From NCBI GenBank assembly GCA_027577595.1, contig JANBRJ010000069.1:1-64000 (forward strand): 64,000 bases of DNA, in the 5' to 3' direction. The notes under the pieces were generated by a model. The model was given only the letters and a program-made list of their open reading frames with translations. It was not told the origin of the DNA and made no database searches. A program made the translations under genes and the position numbers. Below are positions 50,101 to 59,469 of the stretch, piece by piece. Origin of the DNA: Coemansia sp. RSA 487. Its lineage: Eukaryota > Kickxellomycota > Kickxellomycetes > Kickxellales > Kickxellaceae. How positions within the stretch are numbered: position 1 is the first letter of the stretch; every line of letters begins with the position of its first letter.

Positions 50101-50220
50101 CCAAGCAGTGAGCTTGCGCTTTTCTTTTGTGATCATGGGTGCCGCTGCTTGGACTCTGTCCTGGCGCACCAGGGTGCGACCGCGCCGGAGCGTTGCACCA
50201 CGTTCACCGCGAACAGGCAT
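47155..50220 (-). CDS. chitin synthase, division 2 (class IV, Chs3-like)
   Basis: Single exon, 1021 residues, ATG 50220. Two N-terminal membrane helices (about 38-58 and 73-97) flank a short luminal loop containing LAKLGGMSDASMQQAWREK, as in Chs3. A luminal domain with a third helix near residue 310 precedes the GT2 catalytic core: MVDADTKVYKDSLR, the CLPGCFCMYR block, EDRFLTT, and QRRRW at about 702-706, all needed for UDP-GlcNAc polymerisation. Several further helices close the translocation channel. The Chs3-like organisation without a myosin motor points to class IV. The C-terminal 150 residues are polar, rich in Gln, Tyr and Ser and probably regulatory. Product: chitin extruded across the plasma membrane into the wall. 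Confidence 0.9.
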   Translation of the reverse strand: MPVRGERGATLRRGRTLVRQDRVQAAAPMITKEKRKLTAWVVYSKIISFWAPGIFLAKLGGMSDASMQQAWREKIALVSLIVLVCCIVVYVTIFLAMTFCPEKVAQKQSDVFQYGDKSQPNTIGILGNAYDTTSARWTVSMGFVPSPGQDLTSYFKIPIPSECTSDKLKNFRAATYDTCVNDNGNNGCPLGDKDSAITANNFKPLDHRPVGYDWDKVGSGYFVLNGEVLNLTPYLFAVDRKAADNDMLDEAIFGAANAGLVDATLLFQRTSEMKQASKCLVARFKAGVLSKDTPGCFSVNLFNYIALIIIGGIVLIRFFMAVVFQYFLSWQLVRRPPRGKVRPLSYNAAAPWTGKKPQTGGAAAKLGKGEEDELFTIMLVTCYSEGEESIRGTCDSLCNTEFSDSRKLLFIVADGIIKGSGNDRSTPDICIDMIEQDDAFLDPQPCSYLAVAAGSKQHNMAKVYCGHYRVGDHRTPALIVVKCGTPDEQDAPKPGNRGKRDSQIILMSFFSRVIYNDRMAPLHYDLFRKIHHLMGITPDLFEIVLMVDADTKVYKDSLRLLVNCMNNDQMIMGLCGETKIANKRDSWVTAIQVFEYFISHHLSKAFESVFGGVTCLPGCFCMYRLKARKGNDWVPILTKPEICEEYSQNVVETLHEKNLLLLGEDRFLTTLMLRNFPARKMMFMPQAVCKTLVPDEFKVLLSQRRRWINSTVHNLMELVLVRNLCGTFCLSMQFSIFLDLVGTVALPVAVVLTYILIVRACTTKYNSISAYLPLAMLILVLFLPAVLIMITTRKWIYIAWMFVYLLALPIWNFVLPVYAYWHFDDFSWGETRKVQGEGKDKGHGASEGTFDASTVPLKRWEDYERKRLRSIRRKERQQYDDGSSYNMPAVDDSAKAGLLKNSVEDSMYYESHPGYSFMNDSSANSVYDSSGTIGNYPHQQHQQHPQLHPQQYELQNYPSVNSNSVFGSDPDPYGQSYNDFSYPGGGDQHHGGYDDFGGHQDQHYQQNPQSRQRPGGPREYN

Positions 50221-53028
50221 GTTTTGATGTCCTTTTCGATGGAAAGCAAGCTAAAGAGCTGGTTGCTTGCTCGCTACAAAATGCGATGATGTGGATTGAT
50301 GGAAAGAACGCGTGCTAGCGCTACTAGGAAGCCGGCTCCTACTAAATAATGAGGGTTGAAGAAAACAGACGCAAAGAGAGAGCCAGATAAGTTGAAGCCG
50401 CTCAGCAGCCGCAATAGAGAACAAAGAGAGGAAATAGCACAAATGCAAGAGAGCAAAAGCAGCAAGAGAGCAAGGATGCAAAAATAGACGAGAAAGAGGA
50501 AAAACAAAGAGTTCGGCAGATGATGCTTTTCGACATATGACAAGAAATAAGAGAGGGAAATAGAGACTTTGTCTGAATCCAGGATATACTGAAAAAAACA
50601 AACGAAAAATTATTTTTAAAGATGCACGCGCTCAGCGCAAACAAGTCGCTGCTTTTTTCTGTGGGTACTTTTCTGTATATGTTTGTTGGGTCAAAGTGTG
50701 TGTGAGGGAACAACTCTGGCACAAGGACCAATAACGCAGGCTTTTGGGTGGTTTGTCCTGGATGACAAGCCTGCGAATGGGAGTGGATATTTCTGTTCTG
50801 TGTGTTTGTGTGCGAGGGATCTGATTGATGTGTGGACTGGACTAGTGTTTTTTGTGCCTGAGGGATGAGAGGTTGGCAGTCCCCTCACAGTAAAGGTTGT
50901 CAGCGAATGTTTTTTTTCTATTATTAGACAACGCATCCACTGACGCCACACAGCGTCTGGCCAACCACAAACCCCTCAGTTTTTAGAACAGCCGCTGGAG
51001 GATCATCGCAGTGCATGCATCAGGCCAAGCAGTTTCATACAGGGTGGCACACAAATTCAGAGTACGAACAACTGGAGCAGTTCAGATTCTCCGCATATAT
51101 ATCGCTCGAACAACAGAGCAAAAGCGGGGCAGCGCATGACTTTGGAATTCTCTTACCTCTATCGATATCCCTTGTACGAAGGGAAGAAGGCGAAAAGAAA
51201 AGGATTTGACAGGAAAGCAAGAAAAGGAAACGGAAGAGAAATGGTGCTTGGCTTATCGCGCCACAGCCAGCAGAAAGCTATGAACAGACTCGCTGCAGTG
51301 CAATTGTGGAATAGTAGGCAGCTGAATGGGGAATCAGTAGCAACGAAAATCCTTTCAGTATGTATGAGAGCACCCAAACAATGGAGCCAAAGCGCTTGCG
51401 AAACCAATATCAAACTCAGCTGGACGTGCCTGGGATATGGGGAGGTTGCTGAAAAAGAACAACAACAACAACAACAACAACAACAATAACAATGGTGAAG
51501 GAGGGAGCTGTTTGCTTCAATGGATGCAGTAACGACTATGCAGCTTTAGTACAAGAGATAAATAATACAACACCGCCAGAACGGCTCTTGAAAAAGAAAA
51601 GGGGCAAAAATATAGAAACCGATGTTGAGGCTTTTGAACAGAGCGCAGCGAACCTTTTTGCCACATCGGTCGTTTTATATACGCGCTGCCTGTCGTTTCC
51701 AACGAAACTCCATGACGGCTTTGCAAACGGCCATCTCATTTTTCCGACGCAAGGCGTCTGCTTGTCTGTGCCACAAGTAGCTGTATATGTTTATTTATTA
51801 TTAGCACTTTGTTCTGAAGGCTGCCAGATAAGACATGATGTGTGGATGGAGAGGCGTATGCTTTGCCTAATTTTTGACTGCCCCCATCGCTCGCCAGACC
51901 AAGCCGCATCTATTTTAGGCACTGCGTCAAAAAGCAGACATTAACGATAAGAACGCCCATCACAAGCACCAAATCACAAGTACCAATATCAAAAGGAATG
52001 CCAGGGCATTGTTCCCAGCCCAACACTCCTCTGCATTGACACATCAGCCGTCGTTTATTTTGGGCAACAGCCCAACAAATGGAGTCTGTGTGTTCGCGTG
52101 ATTAGCATTGGGCAAACAAAAGGTTATATTTGTTCTCTGGATGCGAATGCGTTTCTGCTGTCACTTTATTAACAAGGCGATTATCATCCCATGTCCTTGA
52201 GTATTCGTGTTTTTCACCATGACTCCTCTGTTGTTGCATGTTCTCCAGAGCCTGATAGATTGTGCATATCCACAGTGTTGCTGATTGCCCATAGCTCTCA
52301 TATGCTCCATACACTTGGTGTGAAAATGTGGGGGAAAGTTTATTTTCTTGAATTGGGAATATGATGTCTGGATCGCCCCAAATGGGGCCAGCTTTTCGAG
52401 CGATCACATGCTTCACTCTCTAGGCACAGCTATGCTCGGAAGTACTTTCTTTCTTTTATAGTTAAAGAAGCGGCACTTTTGACTTGTTACTACTGAATCA
52501 TCAACGACGAGAAAATCCTGCTAGGAAGGAGGCTTCTGCGTCGTTGTTATCCATCTCTAATAGTGCAAATACAAAGTACATTCTGGATTATCGTAATGGT
52601 CGCAGGAAAAATAGACAAATTACGCTCTATATTAATCAACTTGGTTGTGCCTCCGTGCCACACGCCATACACCATGGCTTGGTTGTTTGTCGGCCAGTTA
52701 AAAACGAGTCATCCCGCTCCATTGTTTCGCGGTTCTCATTCGCCGTTGTTTCACCCATTGTGTCCACTATTGCTCTTCAAACAAGGTTACAAAATAAAGC
52801 TCTATTTTCATATACCTTTCTTGGTTCTATTCTTTTTCTGTTTCGACCTTTTTATATTTTGCTTTGTTTGAACTTCACCTTTTTCCATTTGATCATTCAA
52901 GGCGGCTCCAGTACAATCGTCCTCCATATCCAGAAACAGTACTGGATTCCTGGATAAATATCCCAAAGGACACATTCTTCTCATTTAGTCATATTTATTT
53001 CGTTGGGGCAAATATTGAACGTAAAGCG
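50221..53028. other. long intergenic region
   Basis: 2.8 kb upstream of chitin synthase (minus) and of the mitochondrial paralogue copy 1 (plus). Frames of up to 150 codons occur (51492-51944) but show no family resemblance. It contains a CAA microsatellite at about 51459-51492. Confidence 0.5.
51459..51492 (+). repeat. CAA microsatellite
   Basis: About ten AAC/CAA units, nearly perfect, in intergenic DNA. Confidence 0.85.
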
Positions 53029-54354
53029 ATGCATCAAATCAGCATGCTTTCGAGAAGTCAAAAGCAGACGGTGGCGCTGCAGAAATACTCGAGGCCCATG
53101 GTCTCTTGCCGCAGACCACTCTGCAACCACCACTCGTGCAACCCTTGCGCCGAACACAATCTTCCATCTTCTTCCTCACACCGTCGCTGCGCGTTTGAAA
53201 AGAAACCCACCACTTATGCTGGTGGTGAAGGCATCTCTGCAAAAGACGTTGCCTTACAGACTGAGTCTTGCATCCGCCGCGACTTTGGATACCCTGTAAA
53301 GTACCACGTAGGCTCATTCCCCTGGCTCCTGAGCGCAGAGCGCCAACGCACGCCAATGGATGACCTCGACGGGACCACCGACACCGGCACAAACGCATCG
53401 TGCCTTGCGTCGGCTGCCATGCGTTGTCTGCCGCTGTCGACGCGGCATGGCCTGGCACAAACACTCAACCTCCACATAGCCCGTTCCGCGCTTGGCCAGC
53501 GTGCGCTCGACGACCTGTGTGCAGGCGCTACTGCTGCACTGCCGGAGATTGCTCGCCTGCTGACTGCTGCGTCTGCCGGCGACGCTGAGGCGTCCAGCGG
53601 CCTGGAGCACATATTCACAGCGCCGCTCCTTGCGCGCTACCAGAACGACCTGGGTCGCCTGCGCGAGGATAATGTGCACCTGAATCTGCAGGTGCGCCGC
53701 ATCAACAGCGCGCAGATCCACCAGCTGCGCACAGAGACTGGGCCGGCCGAGGCATATGCAGCGGCCGATGCCTGCAGATACCAGCAGCAGCAGCAGAACC
53801 AGCAGCAGCAGGAGGTGCTGGATGCTGGGATTGCTGTGTCGGCGCCCAAGCCAATGTCGGTCCTGCGTGCGGGGCTTGCGCGGCAAAAGTACCAGTACAC
53901 AAACGTCTTTGGCGCTAGCTATGCTTCCACCGGAAACCACCACCAGCAGAACCAGCAGCAGCAGCCGTCGGACTCGTCGGCGTTGTCACAAGCGCGCAGC
54001 TGGGCCACAGGCATGTGGAACGTTGCAAGCGGCAAGGCGCCCGTACGTGTGCGTGTTGATGTCGAGCTCAATGCCGACATGAGATATCAGCTTATCGGCA
54101 GACACAAGACGCCGACCGAGTATGACAGGCACAAGGACACAAGCAAGGTTATTGTCGATGACGATGCCACACGCAATCTGATGCTGACGCTTGAATCCAC
54201 AACCGCTACCACCACAGCAGCTAGCAGCAGCAATGGCGACGCAACACAACAGCCAGATTTCCAATGGCGTGTTGCCGATATCGACTATCTGTTGTCGAGT
54301 GAGCAGAGGATCTGGCAAGAGTTTAAAGAAGCAGCCGAATCTCTGGATGTCTAG
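53029..54354 (+). CDS. mitochondrial Tim44/Mba1-like protein, copy 1
   Basis: Single-exon frame, 441 residues from ATG 53029 (MLSRSQK at 53044 is an alternative start). The N-terminus is basic with many Cys and His and differs wholly from copy 2. From residue about 107 the protein is almost identical to copy 2 on the opposite strand (59470-60867): FPWLLSA, then RTPMDDLDGTTDTGTN through YLLSSEQRI. The body has a helical part ending LLARYQNDLGRLR, Gln runs, and a strand-rich C-terminus (APVRVRVDVELNADMRYQL, then FQWRVADIDYLLSSEQ). That plan resembles the Tim44/Mba1/MRPL45 fold, which tethers ribosomes or import motors at the inner membrane. The resemblance is by eye and tentative. The final ten residues differ from copy 2. 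Confidence 0.6.
   Translation: MHQISMLSRSQKQTVALQKYSRPMVSCRRPLCNHHSCNPCAEHNLPSSSSHRRCAFEKKPTTYAGGEGISAKDVALQTESCIRRDFGYPVKYHVGSFPWLLSAERQRTPMDDLDGTTDTGTNASCLASAAMRCLPLSTRHGLAQTLNLHIARSALGQRALDDLCAGATAALPEIARLLTAASAGDAEASSGLEHIFTAPLLARYQNDLGRLREDNVHLNLQVRRINSAQIHQLRTETGPAEAYAAADACRYQQQQQNQQQQEVLDAGIAVSAPKPMSVLRAGLARQKYQYTNVFGASYASTGNHHQQNQQQQPSDSSALSQARSWATGMWNVASGKAPVRVRVDVELNADMRYQLIGRHKTPTEYDRHKDTSKVIVDDDATRNLMLTLESTTATTTAASSSNGDATQQPDFQWRVADIDYLLSSEQRIWQEFKEAAESLDV
53347..54308 (+). repeat. 962-bp inverted repeat, left copy
   Basis: Nearly identical to the reverse complement of 59507-60468, same length with no indels. I saw about six substitutions, clustered in the last third; the first 300 bases compared were identical. 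Flanking coding sequence is clearly diverged. Confidence 0.9.
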
Positions 54355-54563
54355 TGCACTACTCTGTTTAGCACACCACAACAAAATTGTAGTTTTTTTT
54401 GTAGGTATTTATTTCTTCGTAATGTATAACATTTTCTATTATATTTGAAACTAGCTTGAACCATACACATTCAATATCAAAATGGCTTCAAAGAAGTGAT
54501 GTTTTTTTGATGTTGATACAGAAAAGAAAGACCTAGATTATTAAAAAAACCAAGCAAACAGGC

Positions 54564-56075
54564 TTATGCCCAGTCAAGACTGCGCTTGACGGCCTTCTCC
54601 CATCCTTCAATCATCTCGGTGCGCTTCTCGCTGGTGATTCCCGACCAGAAGGCAGTGACGTTGGACTGGGCGACCTGGCGCAGCTCGCTCTCGTCCTTCC
54701 AGACACCAACGCCCAGGCCAGCAGCCAGAGCGGCACCAAGTGCGGTGGTCTCGCGCATCTCAGGGCGAACAACCTCGATACCCAGGATGTCGGCCTGGAT
54801 CTGCATTGCCTGCTCAGAGTTGGTCATGCCACCGTCGACGCGGAGCCTGCGGAGCTCGTGGCCGCTGTCCTTGCGCATAGCGTCAAGGATGGCGTGCGAC
54901 TGGTAGCAGACAGACTCCAGCGTTGCGCGCGCAATGTGGCCGCGCGTGGCGTACTGCGTCAGACCGACGATGCACCCGCGGGCGTCGTCGCGCCAGTACG
55001 GCGCAAACAACCCGGAGAAGGCAGTGACAAAGTACACACCGCCGTTGTCCTTGACAGTGTCGGCAAGGAAGCCGATCTCGGGGGCAGAGACAATCAGCCC
55101 GACCTTGTCGCGCAGCCACTGGATGGCCGACCCAGCGACGGCAACAGAGCCCTCCAGCGCGTACTTGGGCGTGGCGTTGGCGCCAAGCTTGTATCCGACG
55201 GTCGTCAGAAGCCCGTTCTTGGAGAAGATCGGCGTCTCGCCGGTGTTAAACAGCATGAAGCAGCCAGTGCCGTAGGTGTTCTTGGCCTCGCCGGTCTCGA
55301 AGCACGACTGGCCGACCATAGCGGCCTGCTGGTCGCCGAGGCAGCCGGCGATGGGCAGACCCTCGAGGCGCCCTGTGTTGATGGTTCCGTAGATCTCAGA
55401 CGACGAGCGGATCTCGGGGAGCTCGCTCTCTTGGACGCCAAAGAAATCCAGGCACTCCTTGCTCCACTTGAACGTCTTAATGTCCATGAGCATGGTGCGG
55501 CTGGCGTTGGTGACATCCGTGACGAAGCTTCCTGTCATCTTGTAGATCAGCCATGCGTCGACGGTACCGAAGCGCAGGGTGCCCTTCTCGCGCGCCGCCT
55601 GGACGGCGGGGATGTTCTCTAGCATCCAGCGCATCTTGACAGCGCTAAAGTACGTGGTAATTGGGAGTCCGCTAATGGTGGCGTAGCGGGTGGCAGACCC
55701 AGCTTCGGCGATCAGCTTGTGCACCAGCTCCTTTGTACGCACATCGTTCCAGATGATGGCGTTAGTCAGCGGCTCACCGGTCTCGATGTCGAATGCAATC
55801 GTGGTCTCGCGCTGGTTGGTGATGCCGACACCCTTGATCTGCGACGTCTCGTAGCCCAGCGCATTGAAGCGGCGGCACGCGCCGACAATCACCGTCTCGA
55901 CCGACTGGAGAATCTGGTTGGGATCCTTCTCGACCCACCCGGCCTTGGCGTAGTGGTTCTCGTATTCGGCCTGGTGGCTGGCAACGATCTGGCCCTTTAC
56001 GTTGAAGATGAGGAAGCGGGACGAGGACGTGCCCTGGTCGATAGCACCGATGAAAACTTCGTCAGCCTTGGACAT
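54564..56075 (-). CDS. GUT1: glycerol kinase
   Basis: Single exon of 503 residues, ATG 56075. It begins with the FGGY-family phosphate motif GAIDQGTSSSRFLIF and has the signature segment GVGITNQRETTIAFD, substrate residues in NAIIWNDVRT, the GCLGDQQAAMVGQ loop, the GTGCFMLFNTG block, and the C-terminal LRVDGGMTNSEQAMQ ATP-binding region. It converts glycerol and ATP to glycerol 3-phosphate in the cytosol. Length is that of bacterial and animal GlpK, shorter than S. cerevisiae Gut1, which has an insertion and an N-terminal extension. Strong C/G-ending codon bias suggests high expression. It sits between the two inverted copies of the mitochondrial gene. Confidence 0.96.
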   Translation of the reverse strand: MSKADEVFIGAIDQGTSSSRFLIFNVKGQIVASHQAEYENHYAKAGWVEKDPNQILQSVETVIVGACRRFNALGYETSQIKGVGITNQRETTIAFDIETGEPLTNAIIWNDVRTKELVHKLIAEAGSATRYATISGLPITTYFSAVKMRWMLENIPAVQAAREKGTLRFGTVDAWLIYKMTGSFVTDVTNASRTMLMDIKTFKWSKECLDFFGVQESELPEIRSSSEIYGTINTGRLEGLPIAGCLGDQQAAMVGQSCFETGEAKNTYGTGCFMLFNTGETPIFSKNGLLTTVGYKLGANATPKYALEGSVAVAGSAIQWLRDKVGLIVSAPEIGFLADTVKDNGGVYFVTAFSGLFAPYWRDDARGCIVGLTQYATRGHIARATLESVCYQSHAILDAMRKDSGHELRRLRVDGGMTNSEQAMQIQADILGIEVVRPEMRETTALGAALAAGLGVGVWKDESELRQVAQSNVTAFWSGITSEKRTEMIEGWEKAVKRSLDWA

Positions 56076-57906
56076 TGTCTTATCAAATAGTATCAGGTAA
56101 AGTGGTAGTGGTTAAGAAAGATAAAGCAAAGTATACTACGCTTACAAGGCTGGAGGTTTTGGAGATTAGGTGTGGGAAGGGGGGTAAAGAAAGGTGCTTT
56201 TGGTAGCAAGAACAGAATGGGTCTGGACAACAGGCAACAAAAATGAGTGTATGCGTGTGTTCGATTACTGAGAGATAAATATGGCAAGACGCTTTTTGCC
56301 TTGAAGGAAATACAGAGAAAATTGGCTATGGAGGAGGTATTATTGATCACAGGCAAAAGAAGGAACATTTGACGGGCCTCTTCCGCAAACTGTCTGTTTT
56401 ATATCTGGCCTGGATGAGGATAATTCTTTCTCTATTATCTTTAGGCGGTGGCGGGTCACGCATGCCATGCACGATACCGCAAGAATATGGAAGATGCACA
56501 ACCCGCCATCCAATTCCTCGTCGTTTTGCTTTTCTCGCATTGGCCGTGTTACTCCCGACTGGTCGTTGCTGTGCAGATAAAAAAAAGTGGCCACAGCTCC
56601 ACTTCCCCTCTTTTCCACTTGCTCCGTGCGAGCAAATCGGTGTTGCGTGCCAATGAATAGAATGTCAGTCAGAGCGGAAGCATCGTTTGTCTTGGCTCCA
56701 TGGCAGCCAGGCCAGCCAACCACCATCGATGCCTGGCCCAGTTTAGATTGCCTTGTGCACGCTACCTGCCTTTTCTGGCCACTCTAAACGCCGTCAATTG
56801 CACATCAATTGATGTCGCTCTTCTTTGCTTTCAATAATATACTGCCTTGAGCGCATGCAGCACAGCTACCTCTTCAATCGGTATTTGGACAATCTGAGGA
56901 AGAGCCAGCACTTTTTTCACACATCCAGCAAACAGGCACGAGACACCAAAATTTGGCACAGGGGTTTTGTTCTCAAAAAGAAATGCTGTCTGCGTTCCAA
57001 ACATTCTCATGCATTTCTCACATGTCAGAATTTCCGCGCTTTTTACAAGAGATTGGCAACGGGTTGCCGAATGAGATATCTATTTTTAATGGAGATAAAA
57101 TGGTCTTTGCACAACACGCTCTGCTGCCGGCTGATTGCTGTTCTCACGAGACAAATCAGATGTAGATAAAACCTGAATTTGAACAACAAACCAACCACAC
57201 CTTCAATGAAATATAGAGATTGCGACGGACAGATGATTCCGCATCCATAACGAGGCGGCCCCGCTCTTTAAAACGTGAAGACGATTATGGATTGCTTGTC
57301 ATTCATATTTTGCCAGCGTTGTACAAACAAGAGATTCACAAAAACGCGGATTTGATCCGTCTGCACATGCATATCGCACGATATTTCTACTGCGCAAATC
57401 TCCCAGCTCATATTGTAAATCGCATTGCACAAGATTGTAACTGCACGAGTCGTCTTCCACTTTTCCAACTTTAAAGATTCTCCACCGGCCCAAATCCACC
57501 CAATGCAAGAACACCCTCCACCTCGCTCTTAATAAAAAGCCATGACATGTGTTTGGCTACAGCCACAACAACAACTGCAACAATACAGAGCAAAAGTTTG
57601 TGCCTGGTGTTGCCGGTTTAGCTTCAGTTTTGGAAGGTGCGGCAAATCAAACATTTCCCTCATTTGGAATGATTTGAGTAAGAGCATTGTTATCACTAGC
57701 CAATGACAATATCGGCTCATGAGAAGCCTTTGGATCAGATGGTCCAAGAACGATCGAATGCTACGCAAAGCGGCACAGAAAAGCACCTGTTTGTTCTTCG
57801 GCCTTCGCACTCCCAGCACGATCAATTAATGCAATGATCCCATCAAATTAAAGCAAACCAATTGGTTTTGATACTGGGTGGTTGACAATGGAAACATCCA
57901 CACATA
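56076..57906. other. intergenic, upstream of GUT1
   Basis: GUT1 promoter region followed by 1.5 kb without credible genes. Frames such as 57220-57474 are short and unmatched. Confidence 0.5.
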
Positions 57907-58015
57907 CTGTGTTTTGCAAAACTAATTGCGCCAAATAAGAAGGGTGTATACGTGTCGAATGGCGAAAGGTTTGCAGTGGAAATAATGCATTTTGCGTTCC
58001 AAGAAAAAGTCGTTT
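57907..58015 (+). repeat. element inverted repeat, left
   Basis: Matches the reverse complement of 59197-59307; the first 26 bases are identical, then scattered substitutions and a small indel. Confidence 0.85.
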
Positions 58016-58402
58016 GTGTCAGTTGGCGTTATATTTATGCTTGGAAGCAAGAGGCGCAAACTGGGCTTTGCGGAGAAAACAGTTCGCTACACGCCTGTTA
58101 TTTCATACTAAAATGGACTGGTTTCTCAGTTCCTGTCTGTGCTCTCGATGTGATTAGTTAATACTGATCCTAATAAAGCCTAACAATCTGAAGCAACACC
58201 ACTTCACTACCTTGAACAAGAACAGCAATTAAGCCATACGCTCTTTGCCAGGCGTAGATATGTTGGAAGACTGTCACTCAAATAATGCGTCAGAGAACAT
58301 GCTTGTGCGCATGCGTACGCTGATGGATGTTGGTCCACCAAAGGTGTTATATAAATACATTGTGACACCGATTAGGCAACCTAATTTGTGATCCAGAAAT
58401 GT

Positions 58403-58464
58403 TGATATGTGAATACGACGGTTGTTATTCATGTATCATATTTACATATCATATTCACATATCA
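58403..58464. repeat. 13-bp perfect hairpin arms
   Basis: TGATATGTGAATA at 58403-58415 and its reverse complement at 58452-58464, 36 bases apart, inside the decayed element and within a very A/T-rich stretch. Confidence 0.85.
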
Positions 58465-58600
58465 GGCTTTATATATCTATTTAATAGGCGTTTACAGGTA
58501 TAAATACTTTTGGTTCTACTAGCAATAAATGTGGAGGAACTGGGTTCCATTTTGAATTCACAAGTTCTAAGTATATGTCATTATATTTTTATAACACCAG

Positions 58601-58990
58601 GTCTATCTTATTGACGAATTCAGAAAATCAAAGACTTTCCCGAACTGCCTCACCGGCGCACTCTTGAGAAGTTCCTGAAAGTGCCCAACCCCCACCCCTA
58701 CCAACGAGAGATGATGAAAGAAGTGCTCTGCCACAGTCTCCTTGAGTGCACCAGCGGGCTATGTATGGGGCCGTGGAAGTGGATGGTGCTTTGACTCCTC
58801 GTTCACACATGTACAACCAAGATCTCGCCGCCGTTCTCAACTTCAGGTGTATTTTCTATGGCCTTCGCGATAACGGCGAGACTCTAGAGCGCTTTTGTCG
58901 CAGTCAGCCTACAGCCATTGCCACCACCAATGAACAGTAGCCCAAGAAGAAAAGGAAGACGATAGCGGCAAAGAAGACGGCAAGGACGAA
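58601..58990 (+). pseudogene. Fanzor-like nuclease C-terminal remnant
   Basis: It begins immediately after a CAG that would serve as a splice acceptor, which suggests it was a final exon. The first Cys of the zinc ribbon is Phe (FPNC), and the later Cys region is disrupted by a frame change. The RuvC-III Asp motif survives as NQDLAAVLNFR. After LERFCRSQ the frame stops at 58938-58940 and, in the same frame, continues as PKKKRKTIAAKK, a classical nuclear-localisation motif expected of eukaryotic TnpB relatives. Assignment is by motif order; a search against Fanzor profiles would settle it. Confidence 0.5.
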
Positions 58991-59196
58991 CAAATAACAA
59001 CCACCACGAAACTCAGCCAAGGTTATAGCCGTGGCAAGTCCTAGTTCTAGGGTAGGGGTGCTGTCCCTTTTGCAAGGTGCTCGAATGAGAGCTGAAAAAG
59101 TAAACACCTGTGACTGCTTTTTGACAATGGTACTAATCATTTGTGTTTTCTCTTGTGTTTTCCTGTTTTGCACTGACGCATATGCCATGCCTGCGT

Positions 59197-59307
59197 AAAC
59201 GACTTTTTCTTGGAGCACAAAATGCATCATTGCCACCACAAAAACCTTCCACCATTTTACGCATATACATCATTCTTATTCGGCGCAATTAGTTTTGCAA
59301 AACACAG
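59197..59307 (-). repeat. element inverted repeat, right
   Basis: Inverted partner of 57907-58015. Confidence 0.85.
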
Positions 59308-59469
59308 CAAAATGAAACCCGTCTTCAATCTCCAGAAAAAATATATACATCTGCTGTCAAAAAAGATAACAAACAAGCCATTTAGCATATAGATGCAATA
59401 GGGCAGTCATTGTGCTTCGGTGATAAATTCTAGTTGTAGATGGTAGAGAATATCAGTTAATTAGGTTTG

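Larger units (their letters stand above)
57907..59307 (+). mobile_element. decayed transposon with Fanzor/TnpB-like remnant
   Basis: A 1.4-kb degraded element bounded by inverted repeats (57907-58015 and 59197-59307). The outer 26 bases of the two repeats are identical and the rest about 75-80% alike. Inside, on the + strand, 58601-58990 carries pieces of the C-terminal end of a Fanzor/TnpB-like nuclease: VYLIDEFRKSKTFPNC (the zinc-ribbon entry, normally DEYRTSxxCxxC), EKFLKVPNPHPYQRE, and YNQDLAAVLNFRCIFYGLRD (the RuvC-III region with its Asp). A basic PKKKRK tail follows. The pieces lie in more than one frame and the N-terminal two thirds are missing, so it is dead. The inverted repeats each read GNxAFCxPRKSRL in one frame and may be fragments of the same protein placed in opposite orientation. 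No target-site duplication found. Confidence 0.5.

Noticed and set aside
51492-51944. 150-codon + strand frame with an ATG
   Set aside because: No recognisable motif, lies in A/T-rich intergenic DNA next to a CAA microsatellite; not enough to call a gene.
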